Shown here in pieces: positions 34,016 to 46,710 of a DNA stretch of 64,000 nt. The notes under the pieces were generated by a model. The model was not told the origin of the DNA, searched no databases, and was given only the letters and a program-made list of their open reading frames with translations. The stretch is from Acorus gramineus. Taxonomy: Eukaryota; Streptophyta; Magnoliopsida; Acorales; Acoraceae. How positions within the stretch are numbered: position 1 is the first letter of the stretch; each line of letters starts with the position of its first letter. Made by a program: the position numbers and the translations under genes. The stretch lies in contig JAUJYN010000035.1 in NCBI GenBank assembly GCA_030737835.1, positions 186,001-250,000 of the forward strand, in the 5' to 3' direction.

Positions 34016-34650
34016 TTACAGCCCTTACTCAAATCTATACCCAAATTTTACTTAAAATTTAAGTAAAAGCTTCATTTGATATGGTGTGTCTCCAACCATC
34101 ACTTTATGTTTTACTCAAATCTTTTAAAAAAATTCACATCTTCTTCTAATTATTTCTTATAAACATTTTCAAAGTACTTTCCCTAGACATTTTTACTACT
34201 CAATTTTTCTTCCCTTCAAGATATTTAAATTCAAAAATTATTATCATCTAATTTTTTTTAAAAAAATGTAAAAATAATATATTTTTTTATTGGAGTAAAA
34301 ATAAGTAGTTAAAAAACAAAGATAAGACTTGAGAAAGAAGACCATTTTTTTTTGGGGGGGGGGGGGTTTCAAGAGACAGTGATAATTTTTTTGGGGGGGG
34401 TGGGATAATTCAACTAAATGTAGAGTTGAAGGGGAAAAAATGTCACATTAGAAGAAAATGTGGAGATAAAGGGAAAAAAAATGTTAAAATTTGGGTAAAG
34501 ATTTGAGTCTCCCTTGATTTGAGTAAATATTTGAGTAAAAGCTTGATTTGATATGCATATGGGTAAATAATTGGACAGGGTTTTGAGTGACTTTTACTTA
34601 AATTTAAATTTAAGTAAATGTTCGGATATATAGGATTGGAGATACTCTAA
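34010..34650. mobile_element. Possible foldback/MITE-like element
   Basis: The left part (CCAAATTTTACTTAAA, AAGTAAAAGCTTCATTTGA) recurs in reverse complement in the right part (TTTGGGTAAAGATTTGAG, TGAGTAAAAGCTTGATTTG, CTTTTACTTAAATTTAAA). This gives a loose inverted arrangement around an AT-rich centre with G-runs at 34361-34371 and 34392-34401. Exact termini and a target duplication were not established. Confidence 0.35.
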
Positions 34651-35190
34651 TGAAGAGTCCCCAAGCCACAAATCCTCCCCAAACCTAACCTGATGCGCTC
34701 ACCCAATCCCAATTCCCACCACATGGCCTCGGAGAAAAAAAAATGTTATAATTAAAAAAAAAAACACCTATACAGTGAAAAACTTAAAGTAAACACACAC
34801 ACATACACACTTTAAAAATAATATATTATCTCATTGTATTATCCCATTCATTATGAACAATATTTAATTATCTAAAATGTAGTATCTCATTCATTGATTA
34901 AAATGTGAATTAAAATCATATATACCTATTGTATTTTTAATTAAGTAAATTACAGAATTCAAAATGATAGATTTGGTGAATATTGAAGGCCCAATTAGAT
35001 GCAAAATTGATAAGTGACTATTCATTTAAACCCGCTTTTTAAACACATAAATTCACTTTTTCAATTTTTTAAAAGCTAATAGCTTTATACATAAATTACT
35101 GAAAACATGCTTCGTAAAAGCCATATAGAGAAGAGTATTTGTATCTATATTTAACGTTTTTGGGATTCCAAAACACACGATCGGCACTCT
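34651..35190. other. AT-rich intergenic DNA
   Basis: I see no gene or clear element here. There are A-runs (34734-34765) and a short CA-rich stretch (34790-34812). Confidence 0.5.
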
Positions 35191-35203
35191 TGATCTCCAG
35201 GAT

Positions 35204-36472
35204 ATGATCACTGCCCTCCTCGCCTGTTGGCATGGCGTTGGTTGGCGGACAGAAAACCATGGGTTCAACTGTTTTGAGAGCGATATGGAGGTGGTGGACT
35301 GGGTGATTTGCGATGGCCTACGCTCACTGCGCGCACATCCTCACTCTATAAAGGCATATTTGGACGTTGCATGGAGTTCTCTTCGGCCCTTAAATGGTCA
35401 GTCGGAAAGGGTGATCAAGTGCATTTTTGGCATGATGAATGGTGCAGTCCACTTTCGCTATGTGCGGAGGTTCCTGACATTTACAATCTGGTCAGGCGAG
35501 TGGATGGTAATGTTTTCTCCTTTTGGTCTGGGGTGAGTGGCGTCCAGGGCTGGGAAGTGCAACTACGTAGGTCTCGTTTGAATGCGATGGAATCAATATA
35601 ATTTGATGTGTTGTCCGAGCGATTGACAGCATGGAGTGGCAGCCTAAACGATGTGCAAGACTGCCTGTGCTGGACCTCGAATCAGTCGAAGGACTACTCT
35701 ATCAAATCAGGGTACCGGTGGTGGCGCAGGATGCCAGTCATGATCATGCGGGGTTGGGATCGGTTTGCGTGTCTTTGGATGACCAAGATGCCTTTGAAGG
35801 TTAAAGTTTTCCTATGGTTACTAGTCCGGAAGAGGCTACTCACAAAAACTTACAGAGCCAGATGGTGCCTCACAGAGTCAGCTTCTTAGTGGCAAAGAAC
35901 TTGAGACGGTGGTACATCTTTTTTGTCTTTGCCGGGTTTCAAAATAATTATGAAAGATGGTGAATGAGACGACGACGCTACATGCTAATGTGCAATCAAT
36001 CAAGGAGCTTTGGGAGGCTGGCAGGTTATTGAAATGCATGGGTTCCTCCAAGGTCGAGAGACAGGTCCTCCGCTCGGTTGTGGATGCAGGCGCATGGTCG
36101 ATCTGGCGCACCCATAACGATGCAATTTTTAACGCGTCTCGAGTTTATGTGTTAAACATTTGGGAGGCGACGGTGGCATTCATTATACAATGGGGCCGAG
36201 TATCGCGGGCGCTCGGAGAGTGATCTTTCAGGGGGGGGATTATTGTTGTCACGTAGTTTCAGGGATTTTCATCGGTGGTAATGGCGGTCTGGGAGACACT
36301 CCATTTACTTTGAATCACATTCACTATATGTTTTCTTTATTTTGTTTTGGCTTTATGTTTCTTTTTCATGTTTTTCTTTACTCTCTCACATTTAATTCAG
36401 AGTTATAACCATTCTTTTAACAATACAAATTTGATAGCAATATTTACCTTATTTCCAAAAAAAAAAAAAAAA
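35204..36472 (+). pseudogene. 5'-truncated LINE (L1-type) with poly(A) tail
   Basis: The plus strand encodes, in broken frames, a GKGDQVHFWHDEWCSPLS motif (about 35390-35460). After a stop at 35599-35601 comes a zf-RVT region (WTSNQSKDYSIKSGYRWW, then MPLKVKVFLWLLVRKRLLT). After a frameshift between 35889 and 35957 comes the C-terminal part with AWSIWRTHNDAIFN. An uninterrupted A-run at 36457-36472 marks the 3' end. This order is that of the C-terminal half of a plant L1-type ORF2. At least two frameshifts and one stop make it inactive. No target-site duplication was confidently found. Confidence 0.8.
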
Positions 36473-37049
36473 GAATCGCAATCAGCCCAAACACAAATCA
36501 AATGGTGCCTTCAAAATACAAATTGAGTAATTTCTGGGCATCATATGGTGAGTATATAGTTTGTGGTTTTTTTTTTTTTCTTACCAGGTGAACTAACATT
36601 ATCGATGACACAATAATAATATGAAAAAGAACTAGTGTACGTGGAAGTCCACATGCCTCCACAGCCATACGGTGAGGTATATATAAGGACCTATCCAAGA
36701 CAATATTTTAAGATAAACTACATTAAATATTAATGTAATTTTTTTTATTCTATTATTGAATATAATTATTTTATATATCAAATAATATGATATTCAAAAG
36801 ACATATTTATGATTAAAAAAATATATTATAAAAGTTTTGTACTTTAATTTTTTAAGAATAAAAATAAGATATCAATTATTTTTCAATCGCATACACTGTG
36901 ATAATATAGTATATTTATGTGTATCAAGTATATGAAATAAAAAAAATTCAATTTTTTCACAATAAAAAAAATAAATTAGTGTATCTCAATATGTACATCA
37001 TTTCATATAACCACATATACTTAAATAGGAAAGTGCATAATTTTTTTAA
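36473..37049. other. AT-rich intergenic DNA
   Basis: Very AT-rich with poly-A and poly-T runs and no credible coding region. The T-rich stretch at 37041-37049 is the apparent left target copy of the next element. Confidence 0.5.
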
Positions 37050-37871
37050 GGGATTTTTAATTTTAAGTCCCTAAAAACATGCCTATTTAGGGATCGATCC
37101 CTCCCTTCTTTATATTTCTTTTTAAGTCCTCATATTCAAACCCTTATTTGGTTTTTAGTCCCTCCGTCAAACGTCCGTCCATACACCGTTAATTTGTGAA
37201 ATGTGATTTTATTTTTAAGTCCCTATAAACTATGTTATTTAGTATCATTCCCTCCCTTCTTCATATTTCATTTTAAGTCCCTAATTTAAAACACGTTTTT
37301 TTATTAGTTCATGGACAAAAATGATAATACGTGTAATTTGAGTTTTGAACTGTAAAAATGACCGAGTCTAACATTTTCTTACGGAAAATGATATCTCCAA
37401 CCTCTCGTCCAACCCCAATTGCATTGCATACCATTTTTTTTTTAAAAAAAAAATCATGCACACTTCCATTGAAGTTTATGCTGTTATATTAATTGAAAAA
37501 CATATTGAGATACACTAGTGTATTTTTTTTTAGTTGAAAAAATGATAAAAAAAATTTGCGCCATACACTATAATAGAACCCCATACACTATGATAACACA
37601 GTTTTTGGTGTGTATATATATATATGTGATTCTTAAATAGATTTTGATTATAAATTTGAAGAAGGGAGGAACTGATCACTAAATAACATAGTTTACAAGG
37701 ACTTAAAAATAAAATCACATTTCACATATTAACGATGTATGGATGGACGTTTGACGGAGAGACTAAAAACCAAATAGGCGGTTTAATATAAAGACTTAAA
37801 AAGAAATATGAAGAAGTGATAGATCGATCTCTAAATAGACATGTTTACAGGGACTTAAAACTAAAAATCCC
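37050..37871. mobile_element. Long-TIR non-autonomous element (Mutator-like candidate)
   Basis: About 220 bp at the left (GGGATTTTTAATTTTAAGTC... to about 37267) recur in reverse complement at the right (about 37652 to ...AAAACTAAAAATCCC). Shared internal blocks include TCCGTCAAACGTCC and GTGAAATGTGATTTTATT. The flanks TTTTTTTAA and TTTTTTAAA are nearly identical 9-mers, the target duplication size of Mutator-like elements, though in T/A-rich DNA this is weak. The interior of about 385 bp is non-coding. Confidence 0.65.
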
Positions 37872-38857
37872 TTTTTTAAAATTGAAAAACGGCATGAACT
37901 ACAAATAAGGCTGAACATATCATTTTTTTCAGCCCAATTCCAGTCTCATATATATCGATAGAAAATCACCGGAGCATAAATTTATATTAACGAGATATGC
38001 TTCGATAGAAATTTTTCACATTTTTTATAAATGCATCCATTCAATTTATTAAAGTATATGCTTTATTTTTTTTTTACAAAAACATGTATCTCATTAGATG
38101 AGATATATACTATTTTTAAAAAATTCAAAGCACGTATAAACTAAAATTAAGACTAAAAAAAGACTTTATATAACATTATCTTTACATACGTCACAAATAA
38201 CAATAAAAAAAAAAAAAAACAGAATATGGGCTGGCTGCAGCCCGGCTTAACAACCTTTAGGCCCGTCTTTGTATATATCTCATTATTATTTTTTATATTT
38301 TTTTATCCTATTAGGTAATATTTATTATTTTTAAAAAATTAAAATAAGTACGAACTATCCGTGATTGTTCATGAGGCTGTCTCTAAGACTCTTTTATAAA
38401 AAATTAAAAATCATCTTAAAAATCGTGTTATACTAATATAAGATCAAATGGATTTATATGTGTACTGTATAAATACACGTGACCTCCAAATATGTGCATA
38501 CAACCAAAACTCTAATATAATAGTATAGTATTTTTTTATATATACATCCGCTCTGGTAAATCCAATGTTTAAACCATGAAAAATGTTAGATTTAGTTATT
38601 TTTACTGATCAAAACTAAGATCACACATGTTTTCATTTTTTTTTAAATAGTAAACATTACTTAATGAATATATGTTTTAAGAAAAAGTGTATATCAATTC
38701 ATTTCTAGTTAAATGAACCTATTATTAATAAGTGTAAGAAAAATTTAGCGACGCATATACATTGTTTAACGAAATATATGCTTTACTGAATTTGTGATCA
38801 AGTATATAAGATTATAATATAAATTGTAAAAAAAAAAAGTGTAACAACACTCTTAAA
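37872..38857. other. AT-rich intergenic DNA
   Basis: No gene recognised; the sequence has frequent T- and A-runs. CTCTTAAA at 38850-38857 is the left target copy of hAT copy 3. Confidence 0.5.
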
Positions 38858-39722
38858 TAGGCCTGTCAATGGGTCGGGTTTAGACCTGGACCCGACCCGA
38901 CCTGGACCCGATTACACGTATAATATACCCGACCCGTTAGACCCGAACATACAAACGGGTCAGGTTCGGGTCCACCCCGCCCTGACCCGACCCGTTGGAC
39001 CCGAGACCCGAATGTTTTGTTAATGTATGCTCATATATTACAAGATTATCAGTATTAGTTGATCCATAATTTTATTTCTTACTTAACTTATTTTTGTATC
39101 CACAAGTTCATAAATCACAATTATAACAAGTGCATAAACCATAATCATAATTATAACATTTTTTTCCGTTGTGTTGATGTTGCAACTTGCAAGAGCTTAG
39201 TTGTTTAATTTGTAGTAAACTTAGTAATGTATTGTTGTTGGTTTGTTTTGGACAATTAACTCATTAGCTTTTAAATTTGTATAATTAATTAGTTTGTTGC
39301 ATAATTTATGTTTATTATTTAGGATAATATGTTAGTGTTTATTGTTTTAAATGTTGTTTAGGTTTTTATGTTGTTTTGAATGGTTGTATAATTAGTTATG
39401 TTTATTGTTTGGGTTAATATGTTGTTTATGTTAGTGATTATTGTTTTGAATGTTGTTTAATAATTCATTTACTTCTTTTGAATTGTATAAATTATATTCA
39501 AACATATTCTATTAATAATAATGTTTTATTACAAAAATTTTCAAATAGAATGATAAAACAAACAAATTCATGAGCTCTCGCCATTTTTTTTTTTACCAAT
39601 CATCCGGGTCGGATCCGACGACTCCGGATCTAAGTCCATATTTTTTCAGACCGTCAATACTACCACGGGTCGGGTTCAGATCCACCCCGACCCTGCCCGA
39701 ACCCGACCCGTTGATCGGCCAA
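38858..39722. mobile_element. Non-autonomous hAT-type element, copy 3
   Basis: The element begins TAGGCCTGTCAATGGGTCGG and ends CCCGACCCGTTGATCGGCCAA, a degraded version of the family TIR. The flanks CTCTTAAA (38850-38857) and CTCTTGGA (39723-39730) match at 6 of 8 positions. The interior is closely related to copy 1 (for example TTTGAATTGTATAAA and ATTAGTTTGTTGCAT). It ends directly upstream of the Yippee-like gene, so it forms or borders the gene's promoter region. Confidence 0.8.
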
Positions 39723-40671
39723 CTCTTGGACCATGGACGCACACAGATCCGAGTGGGACCTCGGAACAAATAAGTGCACTGAAACGGCAAAAAGGCCCTT
39801 CCCTGTAAATTCGTCGAATTCAATGGGCTTTCATCTGATGTTACTAGTTGGTCTTTGTTCTCTTCTCCACTGTAGAAAGAAAACCCTCTCATACCAACCA
39901 ACACTGAAACTGCTGCGAAACCCTACCTCCTTCGTCAAACTTCATCTCTTCTCGTCTCTGGTAGGTTTAGAAAAAAACCTATAACAAAATATATAAAAAA
40001 TTCTCAAAATATTTAAATCTGTATATTAATATATCTATTTATCAATATTTTTCTTTTATTATTCCCTTTTTTGGGCTTTTTAAGGTCTCCAAGCAAAGAA
40101 TCACTTTTTTTTGCACTCCCTTTTATTGAATTTATTTGGACGTTCTGGTCTTTCTTTGATTTCGGTGTTCTTTCTAAATTTTTTTTTCGATTGGTTTACA
40201 TAAAGCCTTTGTTGGGTTTTATATGATTTCTCTCAAATTAGGAAATGTTTGGTTGGATAAGGGTATCCAAATTAAATTATTGTATCAATATCTAAACAAT
40301 TATTCAATTCAATGTTTCTCTTATTGTCTTTGTGCACTACCCACCAACTCTGTCTCTATCAATCTCCTCTTTTTTTTTCCAACTCCTACCTTTATCTAAA
40401 TATCTCTTATTTTTCTTCTCTTAATCATCTACTTATTCTGTAATTGTCTGTTGAGGTCTCATACCCAGCTGGGTTGGTTTTCTCTTCTGATGATCTTTTT
40501 TTTATTTTGTACAAGGGATTGATTGCAGACTGTAGAGAGATTTCAAAATCTGGGTTTTGAAGCTTTTGTGTATAGAAGTTGTGGGTGTCGTTTAATATTG
40601 GTGTTTTCTTGTTTTCTGGATAATTCAGATTCTTTTCCCACTGAAAGAAGGTATTTGTAGATCATTTGGAG
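39723..40671 (+). promoter_or_regulatory. Promoter and probable 5' UTR with leader intron of the Yippee-like gene
   Basis: Between the hAT terminus and the start codon is a CT-rich leader with a telo-box-like AAACCCTA (39918-39925), a motif common near transcription starts of plant housekeeping genes. CTCTG/GTAGGTTT at about 39960 is a plausible donor, and TTGATTGCAG ending at 40528 a plausible acceptor. That would give a roughly 570-bp leader intron that is T-rich, as plant introns are. The transcription start and intron are inferred from sequence alone. Confidence 0.45.
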
Positions 40672-41752
40672 ATGGCAGAATTGGTTGGGCCTAGGCTTTA
40701 CAGCTGCTGTAAATGCGGAAACAACGTAGCTCTCCATGATGATATCATTTCCAAAGCTTTTCAGGTCTAATCCTCAGTTGATTCATGTGTGAATATCTGG
40801 AGTTACTTTAGTTTTCTTGTGCACCCTTAAAGATATCAAGTTATCCATTTTGACTCACGGGGTTTTACGATTTTCCTTCTTTCTGCTATAAATTATTCAT
40901 GTGAATTGAAAAAAAAAAATTAGATGGTTATCTTTGGTGTTTTATAATTCGGAGAAAGTCTTCAATGCTTAAATTTAGGACCATAGACTGCACATGTTTT
41001 AAGTTTTAAAAATTAGTAAAACTCGTTGAATAATGTATATGCTTTGATGAAAAGTTTATATGACCCCATTTTGAATTGAATGGACTCATTTTAGCACGTG
41101 TAAAAAAATGAGGTCTATACCTCACCTAAGGATGTATATATCTCGCTGGATGGCCAACGAGTTATATGGGACTGCATTTGGGGCTGTTAAAAGGATTGTG
41201 TGTAACAACACCCTTAAATTTATGGGGAACCAATTTGATAGGATTGGAGAAATGCATCTACAGTAGGCATATTTATCTGTCTATTGTTTATTGGATTATA
41301 TGACAGTGCGCATGGAATGTTGGACTCTGTTTAGGCTAATCCTAATTTAAAATTTGAAGAAAATCTGTAAAAGTTGACAGGGGTCTGTAGTGATAATGAT
41401 GCACTTTTCAAATGTAGTTCTAGTCTTTGGTATATTGGATTTTCCGTCTACTTTGATTGACTATAGTGATTGTGCAATTTGATAAGCTATATTGAGTCTT
41501 TTGGCTACTTCTGCAAATCTACAGGGAAGACATGGCCGAGCCTTTTTATTCTCTCACTCAATGAATGTATCAGTTGGGCCAAAGGAGGACAGACAGCTCA
41601 TGACTGGTTTGCACACAGTTGCGGACATTTACTGTTGTGATTGTCGTGAGGTGTTGGGTTGGAAGTATGAAAGAGCTTATGAGGAGACACAGAAGTACAA
41701 AGAAGGAAAGTTCATACTTGAGAAGTCGAAGATTGTTAAAGAGAATTGGTAA
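40672..41752 (+). CDS. Yippee-like zinc-binding protein (two coding exons, 106 aa)
   Basis: Coding exons are 40672-40764 (31 codons) and 41525-41752 (75 codons plus stop). They are joined by a phase-0 intron with donor TTTTCAG/GTCTAA and acceptor TCTACAG/GGAAGA. The protein begins [20 protein letters not shown]. It has the Yippee signature C-x2-C (C12, C15), 52 residues, C-x2-C (C68, C71), with the conserved [19 protein letters not shown] and QKYKEGKF blocks. The length and C-terminus (VKENW) match plant Yippee-like proteins of the Arabidopsis At4g27745 type. Yippee proteins bind one zinc ion in a small beta-rich fold related to Mis18 and cereblon domains. Their biochemical role in plants is not settled. 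No frame damage is visible, so this is the one clearly intact gene in the window. The adjacent hAT element and downstream duplications are its only oddities. Confidence 0.95.
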
Positions 41753-42061
41753 TTCCTTGTGGGTATCCGGTGTGTATAAAGCATTCCAAGTGTTGGTCCA
41801 TGTGATTCTGTGTTGGAAGTGGGTGTATTAAAGCTATGCGTTCAATGTTGTACAGGAGAACCGACTGAAATGTCCAGTGACTGCTGATGTGCATTCTTGC
41901 TTCAGTGTCACTTGTGAAGCCATGTATCGAAGACTGAAATTGATTTCTTTGTGAATAATTTCTGCGTACTGTCATGCGCTTGTGAACTTCCAATGATCAC
42001 TTTTTTTGCATAAGTTCCATTTTATTTGCTTTGGAGTTAATACCTCTAAACTTAACTTTAA
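41753..42061 (+). other. Likely 3' UTR and downstream flank of the Yippee-like gene
   Basis: The sequence after the stop is mixed in composition and non-coding, with T-rich stretches near 42001-42010 and a TTTTATTTGC segment. No canonical AATAAA is obvious, which is usual for plants, so the 3' end cannot be set. Confidence 0.35.
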
Positions 42062-42835
42062 TTTTGGTTGTATGGTTTTCCAGCTCGTTGTCTTATTTTT
42101 TTTCTTTATGACCTCTCATTGGAACAGATGATAAGGAATTTTCTTCTGCATGACCTACCTTTATGTTTTCATTTAGGCGGCAATGAATATGATTCAGAAT
42201 TTATCTTTCTTCAAAAATTTTAAATATTTTGGTTGTTTCTTCAAAGCTCATGACAAAACATCTGGTTGAAAGAACCGCTGGAGTTGATTTTCTGTGGAGT
42301 GGATGTCATGAAATATGCATGACAAACCCAAGGTCTTCGTCCTCTCTCTCTCTCTCTCTCTGCTTCCCACTTTAAGTTGATTTTTGCTCTACTATCATGA
42401 TTTGTTTCATTTTTGCTTTTCTTATTCTCTCAATGCCATTTCTTTACTTCATATTTGGTTGTATGGTTTTTCAGCTCGATGTCTATTTTTTTTTCTTTCT
42501 TTACAACCTCTCATTGGAGCAAATGGTAGAAGAAGGAATTTTCTTCTGCATCACCTACCTTTATGTTTTCATTTAGGCAGAAATGAATATGATTCAGAAT
42601 TTTATCTTTCTTCAAAAAATTTTAAACAATTTTGTTGTTACTTCAAAGCACATGACAAAACATCTGGTAAAAAGAACTGCTGGAGTTGATATTCAGTGGA
42701 GAGGATGTCATGAATGTGCATGCCAAAACCCAAGGTCTTGCTCTCTCTCTCATTCTTAAATTTGAATTTTGCTCTACTATCTTAATTTGTTTCATTTTCA
42801 CTTTTCTCATTCTCTCAGTGCAGTTCCTTTTGTAA
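42062..42835. repeat. Tandem duplication, about 390-bp unit
   Basis: Two adjacent copies (about 42062-42453 and 42454-42835) share TTGGTTGTATGGTTTT, AGGAATTTTCTTCTGCAT, ACCTACCTTTATGTTTTC, ATGAATATGATTCAGAATTT and AACCCAAGGTCTT, with scattered substitutions and small indels. A CT microsatellite lies in the first copy (about 42344-42361). There is no coding potential beyond short frames. Confidence 0.85.
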
Positions 42836-43035
42836 TATGGTTATTTCTGAATTTAAGTACCTTTGATAAAGAAAACTAGAAATCCCCAATTCATCAATGC
42901 GATATATCTATGAAACAAAAGAACAGAAGCTTACATCTTTTTGGAGGTCTGGAGTATCATTTTCCTATAAATGGACAGGCTTCTCCAGCTTTGGAGAGAT
43001 GGTATAAAATTTGAGACCTTGTTCATCTATGCAGA

Positions 43036-43129
43036 TAGTCTGGGTAAGATTGAAACATTTTTGTTCTAGCAGACTGTGGTCATAGTCTGGGTAAGGTTGA
43101 AACATTTTTATTCTAGCAGACTGGTCATT
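43036..43129. repeat. Short tandem duplication, 47-bp period
   Basis: TAGTCTGGGTAAG(A/G)TTGAA and ATTCTAGCAGACTG-type sequence occur twice head to tail, with only a few differences. Confidence 0.7.
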
Positions 43130-43967
43130 CTAATTTATCAGTGAATGGTCAAATAAGCCCCCACATGTCTCCGTTCATTGTATTCTGAACTCTCCTGGGA
43201 ATTTAAATTTTATTTGCTCAATATCTTCTGGGATGAATTTTTTAGTAATAATTTTTGAACACTTGATAAGTTTGTTTACTAACTAGATCATTTATCTGTT
43301 ATTTAATTAAGTAATGTGCAGTGACTGAAGACATGTTTTTAATGGTGGTTTTTCAACTTGAGAAGCTTTCTGTACTGCTTTTCCTAATGCGTATTGATGT
43401 GTGTGTCATAATTTGCTAATACTAAATGATTAGCAAGATTCATTCAAGTTGTAGATTTCATGCTTGATGCTGAGTGTCCTGGATTTTGAAGTTGAGCTTT
43501 CAAAAGATTGATTTCTTCAGTTAGATCGCGTGTGTGTAATCATGGATGTATAAATATGTCTGTGTACTATGAAGCATTGTATTATCATGAATCTAAGCTG
43601 TCTGTGCGCTGTATTCCGTAGAGAATATGAAACTTCATCAATTAGAAATTAATTGGACCTAGATCCACGAAAGCAACATTCATCACCTTTAAATCTTATC
43701 TCTTGGGATTATGGTGCTGTAAATTTGGACATGATTGAAATTGTTGACATGTAAAGTAGTATACTTTTCGTTCGGACAATTCATTGCTTCATTGTGTAAT
43801 GGTACAATTTATTAGATGAGAGAAACCCTTTTTTGCTTGCCAAAATAAATAAAATGCATTTAATTTGGTTGGGAATAGCTATGCTTGTGGATGATCCATT
43901 ATGATGAGTGAAATTTGTCAAAGGTTGAGTTTTATTTGTTGGGTCGCAATTATATATTGTTTTAATC
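43130..43967. other. Intergenic DNA without recognised genes
   Basis: AT-rich sequence of moderate complexity. No open frame or element termini stand out. Confidence 0.45.
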
Positions 43968-44410
43968 TATATTTCTATATTATTTATTATTTATTATTAT
44001 ATAAAAGTCTCTTAACCCAAAAATATGTCAAATGATCATTTTATCCCTAACAAATCAATTCAATCTCATTATAATCCATTGGCATCATTTTAATTACAAC
44101 CATTTTACCCCTACAATTATATTCAATTCCATAAAAATCCGTTCACATCATTTAAATGTCATTCATAATTTATTCTAATACATACATTTTATTATATCAT
44201 ATCTTTTATATATTTCTATATTACTGTTTAAAAGTCTCTTAACCCAAAAATCTATCAAATGATCATTTTATCCATAACAATCAATTAATCCCATTATAAT
44301 CCATTCGCATCATTTTAATTACAACCATTTCACCATTTTACCCCTACAATTATATTCAATTCCATAAAAATCCGTTCACATCATTTAAATGTCATTCATA
44401 ATTTATTCTA
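43968..44410. repeat. Duplicated Helitron-like 5' sequence
   Basis: Two about 200-240-bp copies begin with ATTTCTATATTA..., followed by AAAAGTCTCTTAACCCAAAAAT, TCAAATGATCATTTTATCC and CCATAAAAATCCGTTCACATC (about 43968-44207 and 44208-44410). Plant Helitrons often start with TCTATATTA followed by such AT-rich, ACCC-containing sequence, hence the tentative assignment. A CTRR 3' end with a hairpin was not identified. Confidence 0.4.
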
Positions 44411-46710
44411 ATACATACATATATCAATCCCGTATTCCCGTGGCAATTCATTTACACATCTTTATTCCTACACAACTAATTTTTCAACTAATTGATAGTG
44501 GATCACCTACTTATAATATTAAAAAAAATTTAAAAATATATTCATTTTTAAAGACAATTAGTCATTCACTAGATCAACCTAACCCAATAAATCATAAAAC
44601 AAAATAAACGAATATATCACATACTCACACAAAAAAATAGGATTTTAAAAGAAGTCCAGATACCACTCTTTACACCTAATAGATAAAAATATATAACGAT
44701 TATTAATGACAATTAGTTATTCACAGTAACAATGCAACCTAATAAAAAAACAACACATAAAATACTCATACACAAAAAAAAAAAAATTGGTTGTAACAAA
44801 AGAAGACATGTTCAGATTTAAGCTTCGTGTGAACTCCACAATAAATTTAATCTCATATGCAAAGACAAACTGCAATTAAAAAAAAAAGTATCAAATATTC
44901 ACATAATCTTCATTATAGAATTCCAAATATATATTATGATTGTACATATATATGTAAAATAAATTGTCAACAAATCCAATTTTAATGATTAATATTCCAA
45001 AAAATAATTCACTGCAATATTTGTTAAAACATTTATATTTAAATGTCATGTTTAAATTTTGAATGTGTAAAACAAAAATAGTATTATTTAACTCCCCAAA
45101 CAATCAATGATTAGCATTTGTTGAATCTATTCAATTCACACCGATTAGCATTTATTTAATTCACACATATTTGATTAGCATTTACTAAATTCACTTGGAT
45201 TTCTCCACTCTATTAACGCCACAAACAATAAGTGATTCACCAGATAAATCAACCCAATAAATAACATTTAATCAATTCACCCATATTTGATTAGCTTTCA
45301 CTCAATTCACATAGATTTGTCCCCTCTATTAGCGCCCCAAAGAATCAATGATTCATAATATCAACCAAAGTCGGATTTGAATTTCATGTGAACTCAACAA
45401 TGAATTCAACCTTAGATGCAAATACACAATAAAATTTAAAAAAACTCAAATATTCACATTATCTTGATTATATAATTTCAAAATTATGATTGTAGACTAT
45501 TATGTAAAATAAATTGTTAACAAATCATCATAATTATGCCAAAAAATTAATAATCCAATACAATACATATTAAAACATTCAAAATAAAAAATGTAAACTA
45601 TTGGGACTCAACTTTATTTTTCATATACATTCAAGACTCATAAAATAAAATATATATCTTCATAAAAAATAAATATATACTCTTCAATCCTAAGAAACTA
45701 ATGGATGCAATAAATGTTGGAGACTTAATAAACTCATCCATATCTCCAACAATAACAACAAAATAAATATATTCTGGGCTACAAAACTTTAAAATATTTT
45801 AATAAAATATTTCCTTGTCTCCAAGGCAACCGTTCCTCCATGAAAACATCCAATGAATTGGAATAAAAAACTTCCCCAAATTAATTATTCAATTCCAATA
45901 GAATAAATGTCATTTGTAGTCACTAAATTACCTAAAAAAAAAAAAAATACAAATCATGTGTATCCTAGGAAAAAAACGTTTATCTTTGTTTTTGTATTTT
46001 GAAGAATCTATATCATATTTACACTGCATGTAAAATGCTCTATCTATCTATATCTATATTTATACTATCTATATCTATATCTATATCTATACTACCTATA
46101 AAAGTACCAATCCTTGAAAAACATTCATTGAACATATTTACCCTTACCAATTCATGAAAATCCATTCCTACCCCAAATGATATTTGATTAGACATATTTA
46201 CCCTTTCAAATTCTTTAAAATCAAACTATATAATGTGTTTAATATATTTATTTTATACATTTATTTTAATTCTATACACTTATTCGTATTTACATTTATT
46301 TTAATTCTATACATTTATTCGTATTTACCCTTTGACATTCTTCACAATCAATTACATGATTGTACATGAAATTGATGTTTTAATCAATGTATGTAAATTA
46401 TTATAAAATCTTAATATATAAATAATGCTTTGGCACTATGTATATAAATTTAATATGCATTTTAAAAATATGTATATTATTCACAATTAAAATGTACAAA
46501 GACATAAAATGGAAACTTTTACTCCCACGTACATTGATGAGGACAATCAAATTTCATGCAAAATATTGGGTTATGGTGGTATTTATTTTTAAATTTGTGG
46601 AGCATGTATGATTTTGTAATAAATTTATGATTTTATGGGGGATTTTGTAATAAATTTATGATTTTACGGGTTCTATACGCAAATATGGATTTCTTTTTCC
46701 CCAATGTTTC
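44411..46710. repeat. AT-rich DNA with short dispersed repeats
   Basis: The region contains repeated GATTAGCATTT...AATTCAC segments (45110-45310), two related stretches around CTTCATTATAGAATTCCAAA and CTTGATTATATAATTTCAAA (about 44908 and 45463), a TATCTA microsatellite (about 46037-46098) and a repeated ATTTTAATTCTATACA(C/T)TTATTCG (about 46263-46322). No convincing gene is present. Confidence 0.5.

Noticed and set aside
44389-46400. Several 60-70-codon open frames in AT-rich DNA
   Set aside because: Ile/Phe/Tyr/Asn-rich translations typical of random AT-rich sequence, with no similarity or splice structure.
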